A DNA stretch of 5,684 nucleotides from JAQVSV01 sp041667045 (GCA_041667045.1 JBAYFS010000152.1:1-5684), one strand, 5' to 3'; positions 1-5,684 are shown, counted from the first letter of the stretch. The notes: a model not told the origin generated them from the letters alone. Made by a program: numbers and translations.

Positions 1-48
1 ATTGACTGCTGTTTCTTCTGGAACTGAAGTTTTCTCTATTGTATGCAC
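1..48 (-). CDS. 5' end of an unidentified gene downstream of rex (truncated by window edge)
   Basis: Reading the minus strand past the rex stop, a GTG codon at 48-46 opens a frame of 16 codons (VHTIEKTSVPEETAVN, first residue Met in vivo) with no stop before the window ends. An AGGGGA ribosome binding site lies at 60-55, overlapping the rex stop codon and about 7 nt from the GTG, which is why this start is chosen. The gap to rex is about 10 nt, so the two are probably co-transcribed and perhaps translationally coupled. The fragment is too short and variable to assign a family. In other bacteria, rex is often followed by genes for NADH-linked oxidoreductase or hydrogenase subunits (NuoE/HydC type), so such a product is a reasonable expectation from context only. 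A TTG at 75-73 in the same frame is a less likely start. Confidence 0.5.
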   Translation of the reverse strand, partial: MHTIEKTSVPEETAVN

Positions 49-58
49 GGAAGTTCCC

Positions 59-679
59 CTATAATGTATTTGCAAAATATGCCGTTTTTTCAATAGCGGT
101 AGTGATATCAATTTTCTCCAGATACACGCCCTCGCCCACGGTGATATTGGCCGGCGCGAAATTGACTATGCCTTTGACGCCCGCCGTTACCAGCAAATCG
201 GCGGTTTTCTGCGCGTAGCTTGCCGGCACCGCTATTATTCCCAATACAATGTTCTGCTCTTTCGCCACCTGGGCAAGCGAGTCTATGTGATAGCATTTGC
301 AACCGGAAATAACGCGGTCTATTTTCTCCGGATCGGAATCAAACGCCGCCACAATAGATATGTTCGGCCTGCGTTTTGTGAAATACGCGAGCACGGCGCG
401 CCCCAGATTGCCCACGCCAACCATCGCGACATTTACTTTTCTGGGAATCAGCTTGAGTTCAATATCATCCAGAAACTCTTTTATCGGATAACCTTTTTGC
501 GGCCGTCCGTTCACATGCAGGAGCATGATATCCCTTCGCACCTGTTCCGGTGAAATATCCGCCGCGGCGGCGAGCTCATGCGAAAAAACATTTTCCTTGC
601 CAGCGTCGCGCGCGTCAAGCAAAAACTGGCGATACCTTAAAAACCTTTCCACTTCCCTGCAGGAGATTTTATCTTGCAT
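59..679 (-). CDS. rex: Redox-sensing transcriptional repressor Rex
   Basis: Encodes 206 residues, the usual Rex length. Rex is a cytoplasmic homodimer that senses the NADH/NAD+ ratio and represses fermentation, respiration and hydrogenase genes, leaving DNA when NADH binds. Residues 1-80 form the winged-helix domain, including SHELAAAADISPEQVRRDI at about 33-51. Residues 81-190 form the Rossmann domain, with the dinucleotide-binding glycine motif VGVGNLGRA at 87-95, the acidic strand end AAFDSDPEKI at 111-120, IIAVPA at 148-153 and the family-typical GIVNFAP at 170-176. The C-terminal helix (about 191-206) corresponds to the domain-swapped helix of the dimer. The segment after the recognition helix (LLHVNGRPQKGYPI, 53-66) differs from the common DLSYFG-FG-RG-GY pattern. 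The ATG start is supported by AAGGA at 689-685, 5 nt upstream. It lies first in a minus-strand operon with the partial gene at 1-48 and diverges from ahcY. Confidence 0.95.
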   Translation of the reverse strand: MQDKISCREVERFLRYRQFLLDARDAGKENVFSHELAAAADISPEQVRRDIMLLHVNGRPQKGYPIKEFLDDIELKLIPRKVNVAMVGVGNLGRAVLAYFTKRRPNISIVAAFDSDPEKIDRVISGCKCYHIDSLAQVAKEQNIVLGIIAVPASYAQKTADLLVTAGVKGIVNFAPANITVGEGVYLEKIDITTAIEKTAYFANTL

Positions 680-684
680 GTTAG

Positions 685-689
685 TCCTT
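685..689 (-). promoter_or_regulatory. rex ribosome binding site
   Basis: On the minus strand, AAGGA is followed by a 5-nt spacer (ctaac) and then the rex ATG at 679-677. This fixes the start codon. Confidence 0.7.
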
Positions 690-742
690 GGTTTCTTTCG
701 CGTTAATAAAGCGACACAGGGAAGAGTGCGAAAAGAAAGCCT

Positions 743-760
743 TTGTTAATTTCGTAACGT
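743..760. promoter_or_regulatory. Candidate Rex operator (autoregulation)
   Basis: The 18-nt stretch TTGTTAATTTCGTAACGT resembles Rex sites, which are 18-nt palindromes of the form TTGTGAA/TTGTTAA, four bases, then the complement. The left half matches TTGTTAA fully. In the right half only the inner TAAC (755-758) is preserved, so four base pairs (GTTA/TAAC) are symmetric. It lies just downstream of the predicted rex start site, where a bound repressor would block initiation, and autoregulation is common for rex. The degenerate right half and the variant wing of this Rex keep confidence low. Confidence 0.35.
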
Positions 761-768
761 ACACTGAT

Positions 769-797
769 ATTATACATCATCTTCACATAATTTTCCA
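769..797 (-). promoter_or_regulatory. Probable sigma70-type promoter of rex
   Basis: Read on the minus strand, a perfect -10 TATAAT (774-769) sits exactly 17 nt downstream of a 4/6 -35 match, TGGAAA (797-792). Transcription would start near 762, giving a leader of about 80 nt before the rex ATG. The position, orientation and spacing are all good; the start site itself is inferred. Confidence 0.6.
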
Positions 798-970
798 TAC
801 CAGTTTCGCTAAATATGCAGAAGAAATCCGACAGTATTATGCAGGAGAGCTTGAGTTTTACTGATTTCACAAGCAGACAACATTTTTACGTTAAATTTAT
901 AACATATCTGTCTTAGGCCATTGGACCCAGACCGGACCAGCAGTTCTTCCCAAAAAACAGGAATTATTGT

Positions 971-986
971 AATATATACATATATT
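971..986. repeat. AT-rich inverted repeat upstream of ahcY
   Basis: AATATAT (971-977) and ATATATT (980-986) form a perfect 7+7 inverted repeat with a 2-nt centre, ending 10 nt before the ahcY ribosome site. It could be an operator or overlap a -10 element, but AT-only repeats arise easily by chance in a region of this composition. Confidence 0.35.
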
Positions 987-996
987 TCCAAATTAT

Positions 997-1002
997 AAGG
1001 GG
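997..1002 (+). promoter_or_regulatory. ahcY ribosome binding site
   Basis: AAGGGG lies 7 nt before the ATG at 1010, an optimal spacing that supports this start codon. Confidence 0.75.
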
Positions 1003-1009
1003 TGCGACA

Positions 1010-2425
1010 ATGAAAACAGCGGTTAAAACCAACACAGATTACAAGGTTAAGGACATTTCCCTAGCCGAATGGGGCAGAAAGGAAATAGAAGTAGCCGAGC
1101 ATGAAATGCCGGGCCTTATGGCGATCCGGGCAAAATATGCCGCCCAAAAACCTCTTAAAGGCGCGCGAGTCATGGGGTCCCTACACATGACGATACAGAC
1201 CGCGGTTTTAATTGAAACCTTAAAAACGCTTGGCGCCGAAGTGCGCTGGGCAAGCTGCAACATTTTCTCAACCCAGGACCACGCCGCCGCCGCCATCGCG
1301 CAGGCGGGCATTCCCGTTTTCGCCTGGAAAGGCGAAACCCTGTCCGAATACTGGTGGTGCACTTCCCGCGCTCTTGATTTCAACAGCAAAGGCCCCAACC
1401 TGATAGTTGATGACGGAGGCGACGCCACTCTAATGGTGCACCTCGGAGTGCGCGCGGAAAAAGATCCCTCGGCGCTCGACTATACCGCCTCCTGCGAAGA
1501 CGAAGCGGAACTTTTAAAATTCCTTAAAAAGGAATTGAAAACAAGCCACGGCAGATGGACCGCCATGGCGAAAGAGATAAAAGGCGTTTCCGAAGAAACA
1601 ACGACCGGGGTTCACCGCCTTTACCAGATGCTTGAAGAAGGGAAACTGCTGTTTCCCGCGATTAACGTGAACGATTCCGTCACCAAATCAAAATTCGACA
1701 ATCTCTACGGCTGCCGCGAATCCCTGGCGGACGGCATTAAAAGAGCGACCGACGTTATGGTCGCCGGCAAAGTAACCGTTATCTGCGGCTACGGCGATGT
1801 GGGAAAAGGCTGCGCGAAAGCGATGCGCGGATTAGGTGCGCGCGTCGTCATTACCGAAATAGACCCCATCTGCGCCCTGCAGGCCGCCATGGAAGGCTTT
1901 CAGGTCACCACGATTGAAGACACGCTGGGCGAAGGCGATATCTATGTGACAACCACCGGCAACCGCGATATTATCCGCCTTGAGCACATGCTCAAGATGA
2001 AAGATCAGGCGATTGTGTGCAATATCGGGCATTTCGACAACGAAATACAGGTTTCAAAACTGGAAACCGCCAAAGGCGTGAAGAAACTGAACATCAAACC
2101 GCAGGTTGACAAATATACCATGCCAAACGGCAATGCCATTTATCTGCTGGCGGAAGGACGGCTGGTGAATCTGGGCTGCGCGACTGGACACCCCTCGTTC
2201 GTCATGAGCAATTCATTTTCGAACCAGACGCTCGCCCAGCTGGATCTGTGGACAAAAGATTACAAGATAGGAGTTTACCGCCTTCCCAAAGTGCTCGACG
2301 AGGAAGTTGCGCGCCTTCACCTGGAAAAAATCGGCGTAAAACTCACAAAACTGACTCCGGATCAGGCCAAATACATCGGAGTTGACGCCAACGGCCCCTA
2401 CAAACCGGAACATTACCGGTATTAA
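1010..2425 (+). CDS. ahcY: Adenosylhomocysteinase (S-adenosyl-L-homocysteine hydrolase)
   Basis: Encodes 471 residues. The cytoplasmic, normally tetrameric, NAD-dependent enzyme splits S-adenosylhomocysteine, the inhibitory by-product of methylations, reversibly into adenosine and homocysteine. Motifs in order: GSLHMTIQTAVL at 56-67 with substrate-binding His59; SCNIFSTQDHAAAA at 82-95; DDGGDATLM at 134-142 with Asp135; EETTTGVHRL at 195-204 with Glu196; NVNDSVTKSKFDNLYGC at 219-235 with Asn221, Lys226, Asp230 and Cys235; NAD-binding GYGDVGKG at 260-267; IGHFDNEI at 339-346 with His341; and the C-terminal KPEHYRY with the Lys465 and Tyr469 that reach the neighbouring subunit's NAD. Residue roles are transferred from the human enzyme. 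Between Asp135 and Glu196 it carries about 36 extra residues relative to the 432-residue human protein, so it is the long form common in bacteria. It is monocistronic, ended by the terminator at 2442-2471. Nothing essential is missing. Confidence 0.98.
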   Translation: MKTAVKTNTDYKVKDISLAEWGRKEIEVAEHEMPGLMAIRAKYAAQKPLKGARVMGSLHMTIQTAVLIETLKTLGAEVRWASCNIFSTQDHAAAAIAQAGIPVFAWKGETLSEYWWCTSRALDFNSKGPNLIVDDGGDATLMVHLGVRAEKDPSALDYTASCEDEAELLKFLKKELKTSHGRWTAMAKEIKGVSEETTTGVHRLYQMLEEGKLLFPAINVNDSVTKSKFDNLYGCRESLADGIKRATDVMVAGKVTVICGYGDVGKGCAKAMRGLGARVVITEIDPICALQAAMEGFQVTTIEDTLGEGDIYVTTTGNRDIIRLEHMLKMKDQAIVCNIGHFDNEIQVSKLETAKGVKKLNIKPQVDKYTMPNGNAIYLLAEGRLVNLGCATGHPSFVMSNSFSNQTLAQLDLWTKDYKIGVYRLPKVLDEEVARLHLEKIGVKLTKLTPDQAKYIGVDANGPYKPEHYRY

Positions 2426-2441
2426 AACTTAGCAAACGGAC

Positions 2442-2471
2442 AAAACCCCCCGGAAAAACCGGGGGGTTTTT
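2442..2471. terminator. Strong bidirectional intrinsic terminator between ahcY and the convergent gene
   Basis: CCCCCCGG (2446-2453), an AAAAA loop (2454-2458) and CCGGGGGG (2459-2466) form a perfect 8-bp all-GC stem. Flanking AAAA (2442-2445) and a five-T run (2467-2471) extend the stem and provide U-tracts on both strands. It starts 17 nt after the ahcY stop and lies about 80 nt past the stop of the convergent minus-strand gene, so it can serve both. Confidence 0.92.
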
Positions 2472-2551
2472 CATTAGACACCACTCTTGGAAACGAAAGC
2501 GCGGATTTTTAGCCAGGCCACAGCGCGAAGACGAGCCGACCGTTTTGGTTT

Positions 2552-3307
2552 CTATTCAATTTCCCACATATTGCCTATTTTGCGGATATGGTTTAAGATT
2601 GTGCCTTTATCCCCGGCGGAAGCGTTTTTATAATCGGGATTGGCGGTTCCCAGCGTATTTTCAAAAGCCTGCCGGGGCAGACTCCGGACGAAATTATCCC
2701 TCACGTCACTTACCACAGGCTCGAAAAGCACTTTTATCTGCGAAGCCGCGCCCAAAGAACGGAAGCGGGCGGCATCAACAGCGGCGTGATCCGGCCCGGA
2801 TTCGGGAGAAGAACTCCTGTCCACATCCTGAAAATAGTAATAATCAATACTAACCCATACCTTATAAGGCTTAAACTGCACGCCGCGGATATTAACATCC
2901 GTTCTGCTACCTATAGCCCTGGTCGTTTTCCCTATACCCGACAGGGAAAGAGGTTTGAGAATGGCGGTCAGCGTCTCCTGGGGATTTGTGATAACGCCGA
3001 GAAAGGCGGGCAGCGCCTTTTTTACGTCCTTTCCAGAAAACCGTATGCCGTATCTGGCGGTAAAATCAGTCCGGCGGGAATCATTGTTTATGGAAAAAGT
3101 GAACGCGTCCAGAGAATTTTCCGGCGCAAGGTCCAGCTTGCGGGGCGCGGCGGCATTGCCGGAAGCAGAAACAGCGGCTGTTTCAGTTTCAAGCGAAAAA
3201 GTCTGATGGCTGGGCAGTCCGTCCGGCGCGGCACGGGCGGGAACCCAGAGAACCGCGAAAACAACACCGGGCAACAACCGCCGGCTGTGCTTAAAAGGCA
3301 ATTGCAT
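2552..3307 (-). CDS. Secreted hypothetical protein, 251 aa, family not recognised
   Basis: The product begins with a classic Sec signal peptide: basic n-region (Lys6, His7, Arg9, Arg10), hydrophobic core at about 11-22 (LLPGVVFAVLWV) and an ARA-A cleavage site after residue 26. The mature protein, about 225 residues, starts with an Ala/Ser/Thr-rich linker (about 40-55). It then has alternating polar and hydrophobic stretches that look beta-rich, for example DAFTFSINN at 67-75, ARYGIRFSGKDV at 84-95 and KVWVSIDYYYFQDVD at 149-163. No further membrane segment, lipobox or enzyme motif is visible, so I assign no function; a periplasmic or outer-surface location is inferred. The ATG is the only Met before residue 247 and gives a complete signal peptide, but no Shine-Dalgarno site precedes it. 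It is convergent with ahcY and divergent from the NHL gene. Codon composition is similar to its neighbours. Confidence 0.75.
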   Translation of the reverse strand: MQLPFKHSRRLLPGVVFAVLWVPARAAPDGLPSHQTFSLETETAAVSASGNAAAPRKLDLAPENSLDAFTFSINNDSRRTDFTARYGIRFSGKDVKKALPAFLGVITNPQETLTAILKPLSLSGIGKTTRAIGSRTDVNIRGVQFKPYKVWVSIDYYYFQDVDRSSSPESGPDHAAVDAARFRSLGAASQIKVLFEPVVSDVRDNFVRSLPRQAFENTLGTANPDYKNASAGDKGTILNHIRKIGNMWEIE

Positions 3308-3317
3308 ATTTATTCAT

Positions 3318-3323
3318 ATTATA
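3318..3323 (-). promoter_or_regulatory. Possible -10 element very close to the start of the secreted hypothetical gene
   Basis: On the minus strand a perfect TATAAT (3323-3318) sits 10 nt before the ATG at 3307-3305. If used, transcription would start about 4 nt before the start codon, giving a nearly leaderless mRNA, consistent with the missing ribosome site. No good -35 hexamer is found at 16-18 nt. A second -10-like TATAAG (3337-3332) would give a leader of about 18 nt. Confidence 0.35.
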
Positions 3324-3426
3324 GCTAAACTTATAGTATCGGATTTCTCTTGACTTCTTAAACGCGCCGGCGGTTTTTTGCCGGACAGGAAGCGCGGACA
3401 ATGCCCGCGCGTAAAGGATTTGAGAG

Positions 3427-3447
3427 AAATTCAGCGGGAGTGAATTT
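3427..3447 (+). promoter_or_regulatory. Inverted repeat in the leader of the NHL gene
   Basis: AAATTCA (3427-3433) and TGAATTT (3441-3447) form a perfect 7-bp inverted repeat around the loop GCGGGAG. It ends directly before the ribosome site GGGAGGG (3449-3455). It could be a DNA operator or a small mRNA hairpin affecting initiation. No convincing promoter is seen in 3308-3426: TTGACT at 3350-3355 resembles a -35 but has no matching -10, and CCGGC/GCCGG (3367-3371, 3380-3384) can form a short hairpin. Confidence 0.45.
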
Positions 3448-3448
3448 T

Positions 3449-3455
3449 GGGAGGG
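3449..3455 (+). promoter_or_regulatory. Ribosome binding site of the NHL gene
   Basis: GGGAGGG precedes the ATG at 3459. The core GGAGG ends 4 nt before the start codon, slightly closer than usual, but it is a strong anti-SD match and no other nearby start gives a signal peptide this complete. Confidence 0.7.
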
Positions 3456-3458
3456 TAC

Positions 3459-5684
3459 ATGAGAGTTGTGTGTTTTATTCTTGCGCTGTTCATGGCGGGA
3501 GCGCCGCTCTGCGCGTATGAACAGATAAACATAGTCGGCAATTACAAATCCTTTTCATACAAAAAACCGGTCGCCACCGCGGAACACGGCGCGAGAGTGT
3601 ATGTGCTGGACAAGGATTACGGACGGCTGGCTATTTTCACAAGCGGTGAAAAACTGCCGTCTTTCGTCGGTTCCACGGGAGAGGGGAAGGACCAGTTCAG
3701 CGAACCGTCCGGCCTCGCCATTCTGGAATCCCGCAACCTTATTTTCGTGGCCGACACTGGAAACAACCGAATCCAGATTTTAAATGAGAACGGGCAGTTC
3801 CTGGGCAGTTTCGGCGGCTCCGGCTCGGATCAGGGCAGAATGTCCGCCCCGGGCGCGGTAGCCGTGGGCATAGACGGACGCGTTTACGTGGCCGACACCG
3901 GCAATGACCGCATTGACGTTTTCACCCCGGATGGAATCTATATGTTCGACTTCCCCATCGCCTCGCCTTCCGCCATAGCGGCGGATCCGGGCGGGAACAT
4001 TTACGTTCTCGGCGCCGGAACCAACGAAGTGATTAAATTCGATCCGGACGGCAAAAAACTTGCCTCCATCAAAATCAAGGGTGACAATTTCTGCGTTACG
4101 AAAACGGGCTTCCTTTACGTTTCCAGCTATGAAGACGGAAAAATCCGTGAATATACGCCGGACGGAAACTTTTCCGGAGAATTCGGGACCCGCGGAAAAG
4201 CCGCGGGCCAGTTTTACAAACTGTCCGGCATAAGCGTGGCAGGCAACGGCGACATTATCGTGTCCGATTACGGGCAGAAAACTGTTTCCAGGATAAACTT
4301 CGTTAATTCCACGAAATATCCAGAGATCACCGCCTCGACAGCCACCCGCATAATGCTGAGCGGACCGGCCGAAAACAAAGGCAGGCAAACCCAGTTCCCC
4401 TTCACGGTCTATGAGGGCGGTTCGGTCTGGTATAACACAGAGACCAAAGCCTTTTTTACCGACCAGTCCAGCAAAACCGCGTTCGGCGCGTACGGAAAAA
4501 ACACCGGTGAAACGCGCGAACCGGAAGGAATAGCGGATTACAAAGGTAAAACATTTTACGTTTCCGATTCCGGCAACAACCGCATCCAGGTTTTCAGCCA
4601 TGAAGGAAAACTGCTCAAAGTAATAGGCGAGAAAACCGGCTTCATGGGCAGTTCATCAAAGGAAGGCAGGATGAACAAACCCGCCGGCCTGGCCGTTGAA
4701 AGCAACGGCAACGTGACCGTGGCGGACGAAGGCAATTCCCGCATCCAGCAGTTTTCCAAAGACGGCATGTTCATCTGCGCGATGGGCCCTAAAATAGGCG
4801 ACAAAAAATTCAGCAGGCCGGTAGCCGTGGTCATTCTGCCGGACTCGCACCGTCTGGTTTTGGACCGGAGCGCAAAAAAAGTCTTCGAACTTTTCCCCAC
4901 CGGCGCGCTGGCCCGCTATTGGGGCTCCGAAGGGAGCAAGCCGGGGCAGTTCATTGATCCCGTATCCATGGCGTACGACGGACGCGAGTTCATTTACGTG
5001 CTTGACGCTGGCGACGCGCGCGTTAAAGTATTCAATCTTAAAGGCGAATACCAGGGCGCCTTTTTCGCCAAAGGCAAAGGCCCCGGAGAATATGAGGAAC
5101 CGAAGCAGATCGCGTTTTTCAAAAACGGCCTTTACATAACAGACCCGGCGCTTGGCAAAAACGACTTCTACACTTTCGACGTATCGCCAGCGCCGCCCTC
5201 CTCCGCCACGGTTACGGTTAACGAGGACAGCGTAAATCTCGTCTGGCAGGAATCGGACAGCAACTGGCTTTCTGGCTATAAAGTATACCGGTCAACACAA
5301 ACCGACGGAACGTATACGCTCGTAGCGTCCACCTCGGCCACCGAAGTTACCGAAACCGGGCTGAAAGCGCCGCTAACCTATTATTACAAGATAGCCGCCG
5401 TCTCGCAAACGGGTACGGAAGGCCTGAAATCCCAGGCCATTGAAACCTTCGTGCCGGGCAATCTGAACGTGCCGAAACTCAGCCTGGACAAAACGGATAT
5501 TGGTTATATTTTCTCGGCGAATTACAAATACTATCTGAAGAACCCGATAGGCACGATCGAACTTTCCAACAACACGGACAAGGCGTTTAAAGACGTCAAG
5601 CTTTCGTTCGAAATGAAGGAATTCATGGACTTCCCGTTTGACACCATGATCAAACGGATTCCGGCCCGCGACAAAGTGGTTGTG
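3459..5684 (+). CDS. Secreted NHL-repeat beta-propeller and fibronectin type III protein (3' end outside window)
   Basis: From ATG 3459 the frame stays open for 742 codons to the last base, so the C-terminus is missing. Residues 1-19 are a Sec signal peptide (MRVVCFILALFMAGAPLCA, cleavage likely after Ala19); Cys18 is not in a good lipobox. NHL-type blades recur, each with a strand, a D-G-N-R-like turn and a strand: VADTGNNRIQIL at 97-108, VADTGNDRIDVF at 144-155, weaker ones near 183-194, 221-236 and 268-277. After an interrupting segment at about 283-345, a second set follows: VSDSGNNRIQVF at 368-379, VADEGNSRIQQF at 421-432, then near 467, 514 and 559. A fibronectin type III domain spans about 577-664 (LVWQESDS, GYKVYRS, YYYKIAAVS). 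From about 670 another beta-rich, Ig-like domain begins. NHL propellers usually bind proteins, glycans or other ligands; here an extracytoplasmic binding or surface role is inferred, and no catalytic motif is seen. Confidence 0.9.
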   Translation, partial: MRVVCFILALFMAGAPLCAYEQINIVGNYKSFSYKKPVATAEHGARVYVLDKDYGRLAIFTSGEKLPSFVGSTGEGKDQFSEPSGLAILESRNLIFVADTGNNRIQILNENGQFLGSFGGSGSDQGRMSAPGAVAVGIDGRVYVADTGNDRIDVFTPDGIYMFDFPIASPSAIAADPGGNIYVLGAGTNEVIKFDPDGKKLASIKIKGDNFCVTKTGFLYVSSYEDGKIREYTPDGNFSGEFGTRGKAAGQFYKLSGISVAGNGDIIVSDYGQKTVSRINFVNSTKYPEITASTATRIMLSGPAENKGRQTQFPFTVYEGGSVWYNTETKAFFTDQSSKTAFGAYGKNTGETREPEGIADYKGKTFYVSDSGNNRIQVFSHEGKLLKVIGEKTGFMGSSSKEGRMNKPAGLAVESNGNVTVADEGNSRIQQFSKDGMFICAMGPKIGDKKFSRPVAVVILPDSHRLVLDRSAKKVFELFPTGALARYWGSEGSKPGQFIDPVSMAYDGREFIYVLDAGDARVKVFNLKGEYQGAFFAKGKGPGEYEEPKQIAFFKNGLYITDPALGKNDFYTFDVSPAPPSSATVTVNEDSVNLVWQESDSNWLSGYKVYRSTQTDGTYTLVASTSATEVTETGLKAPLTYYYKIAAVSQTGTEGLKSQAIETFVPGNLNVPKLSLDKTDIGYIFSANYKYYLKNPIGTIELSNNTDKAFKDVKLSFEMKEFMDFPFDTMIKRIPARDKVVV
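5187..5450 (+). other. Fibronectin type III domain within the NHL protein
   Basis: Residues about 577-664 show the order typical of an FN3 module: a Pro-rich lead-in (SPAPPSS), the B-strand Trp in VNLVWQES, the GYKVYRS strand with its Tyr, the E-F turn Leu in ETGLKAPLTYYYKI with the tyrosine-corner region, and AAVSQTGTEG before the last strand. Such domains act as spacers or adhesion modules in secreted bacterial proteins. Confidence 0.75.

Larger units (their letters stand above)
680..1009. other. Divergent rex/ahcY intergenic region
   Basis: This 330-nt stretch has no credible gene and is much more AT-rich than its flanks. It holds the rex promoter and ribosome site, a candidate Rex operator, an AT-rich palindrome and the ahcY ribosome site. 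A short inverted repeat (TCGC at 698-701, GCGA at 711-714) lies in the presumed rex leader but is weak. For ahcY I find no strong sigma70 promoter. TATAAC at 898-903 with CAGACA at 874-879 is a weak candidate. A plus-strand extended -10 (TGATATTAT, 765-773) overlaps the rex promoter and would give a leader of over 200 nt. GTCT/AGAC around 910-932 can form only a short imperfect hairpin. I could not recognise an S-adenosylhomocysteine riboswitch core. Confidence 0.6.

Noticed and set aside
809..991. 60-codon minus-strand frame in the rex/ahcY gap
   Set aside because: No ribosome site precedes its ATG, it sits in AT-rich regulatory DNA, and the translation resembles no known small protein.
780..1009. 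S-adenosylhomocysteine or SAM riboswitch upstream of ahcY
   Set aside because: I looked for the conserved GC-rich core and pairing expected of these riboswitches and found only short imperfect hairpins. A covariance-model search (Rfam) would be decisive.
1039..1428. 129-codon minus-strand frame
   Set aside because: Entirely antisense to highly conserved ahcY sequence.
2786..3328. 180-codon open frame on the plus strand
   Set aside because: It is antisense to the secreted hypothetical gene. Its translation is Arg/Gly-rich without domain structure and its start lacks a good ribosome site, whereas the minus-strand frame has a textbook signal peptide.
3780..4601. 273-codon open frame on the minus strand
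   Set aside because: It lies wholly antisense to the NHL gene, whose plus-strand frame shows a signal peptide and repeated domain motifs. The antisense translation has no recognisable motif and arises from codon bias.
1..5684. CRISPR arrays, insertion sequences, tRNA genes, attachment sites
   Set aside because: No regularly spaced direct repeats, transposase motifs, terminal inverted repeats or tRNA-like cloverleaf sequences were seen on either strand. The repeats in 3700-5160 are protein-level NHL blades, not DNA repeats.

Overview
This window reads as an ordinary bacterial chromosome segment: moderately GC-rich coding DNA, clearly AT-richer intergenic gaps, Shine-Dalgarno starts for most genes, and no mobile element, tRNA, rRNA or CRISPR array. 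Two genes encode proteins with Sec signal peptides, which points to an organism that exports large extracytoplasmic proteins. A Rex-type NADH/NAD+ sensor suggests fermentative or otherwise redox-flexible energy metabolism. A poorly sampled anaerobic Gram-negative lineage (for example Elusimicrobiota-like) would fit, but that placement is a guess; no phylogenetic marker is present.

Layout from left to right. (1) On the minus strand, rex (59-679) is followed after about 10 nt by the first 16 codons of another gene, which runs off the left edge (1-48). They look like one operon. (2) A 330-nt AT-rich divergent region (680-1009) holds a good minus-strand sigma70-like promoter for rex, an imperfect candidate Rex operator over its start site, an AT-rich palindrome and the ahcY ribosome binding site. 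(3) ahcY (1010-2425, plus) encodes a full-length S-adenosylhomocysteine hydrolase with all key residues. (4) A strong bidirectional intrinsic terminator (2442-2471) separates ahcY from a convergent minus-strand gene. (5) That gene (2552-3307) encodes a 251-residue secreted protein of unknown family with no visible Shine-Dalgarno site. (6) After a 151-nt divergent gap, a long plus-strand gene starts at 3459 and stays open to the last base. It encodes a secreted protein with two NHL-type beta-propeller regions, a fibronectin type III domain and the start of another beta-rich domain.

The genes form separate functional units rather than one pathway: redox regulation (rex operon), methyl-cycle housekeeping (ahcY) and envelope or extracellular proteins (the right half). 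I see no convincing novel defence, mobile or biosynthetic system. The points most worth following are the truncated two-propeller protein with its internal duplication, its leader hairpin, the SD-less secreted gene and the candidate Rex autoregulatory site.
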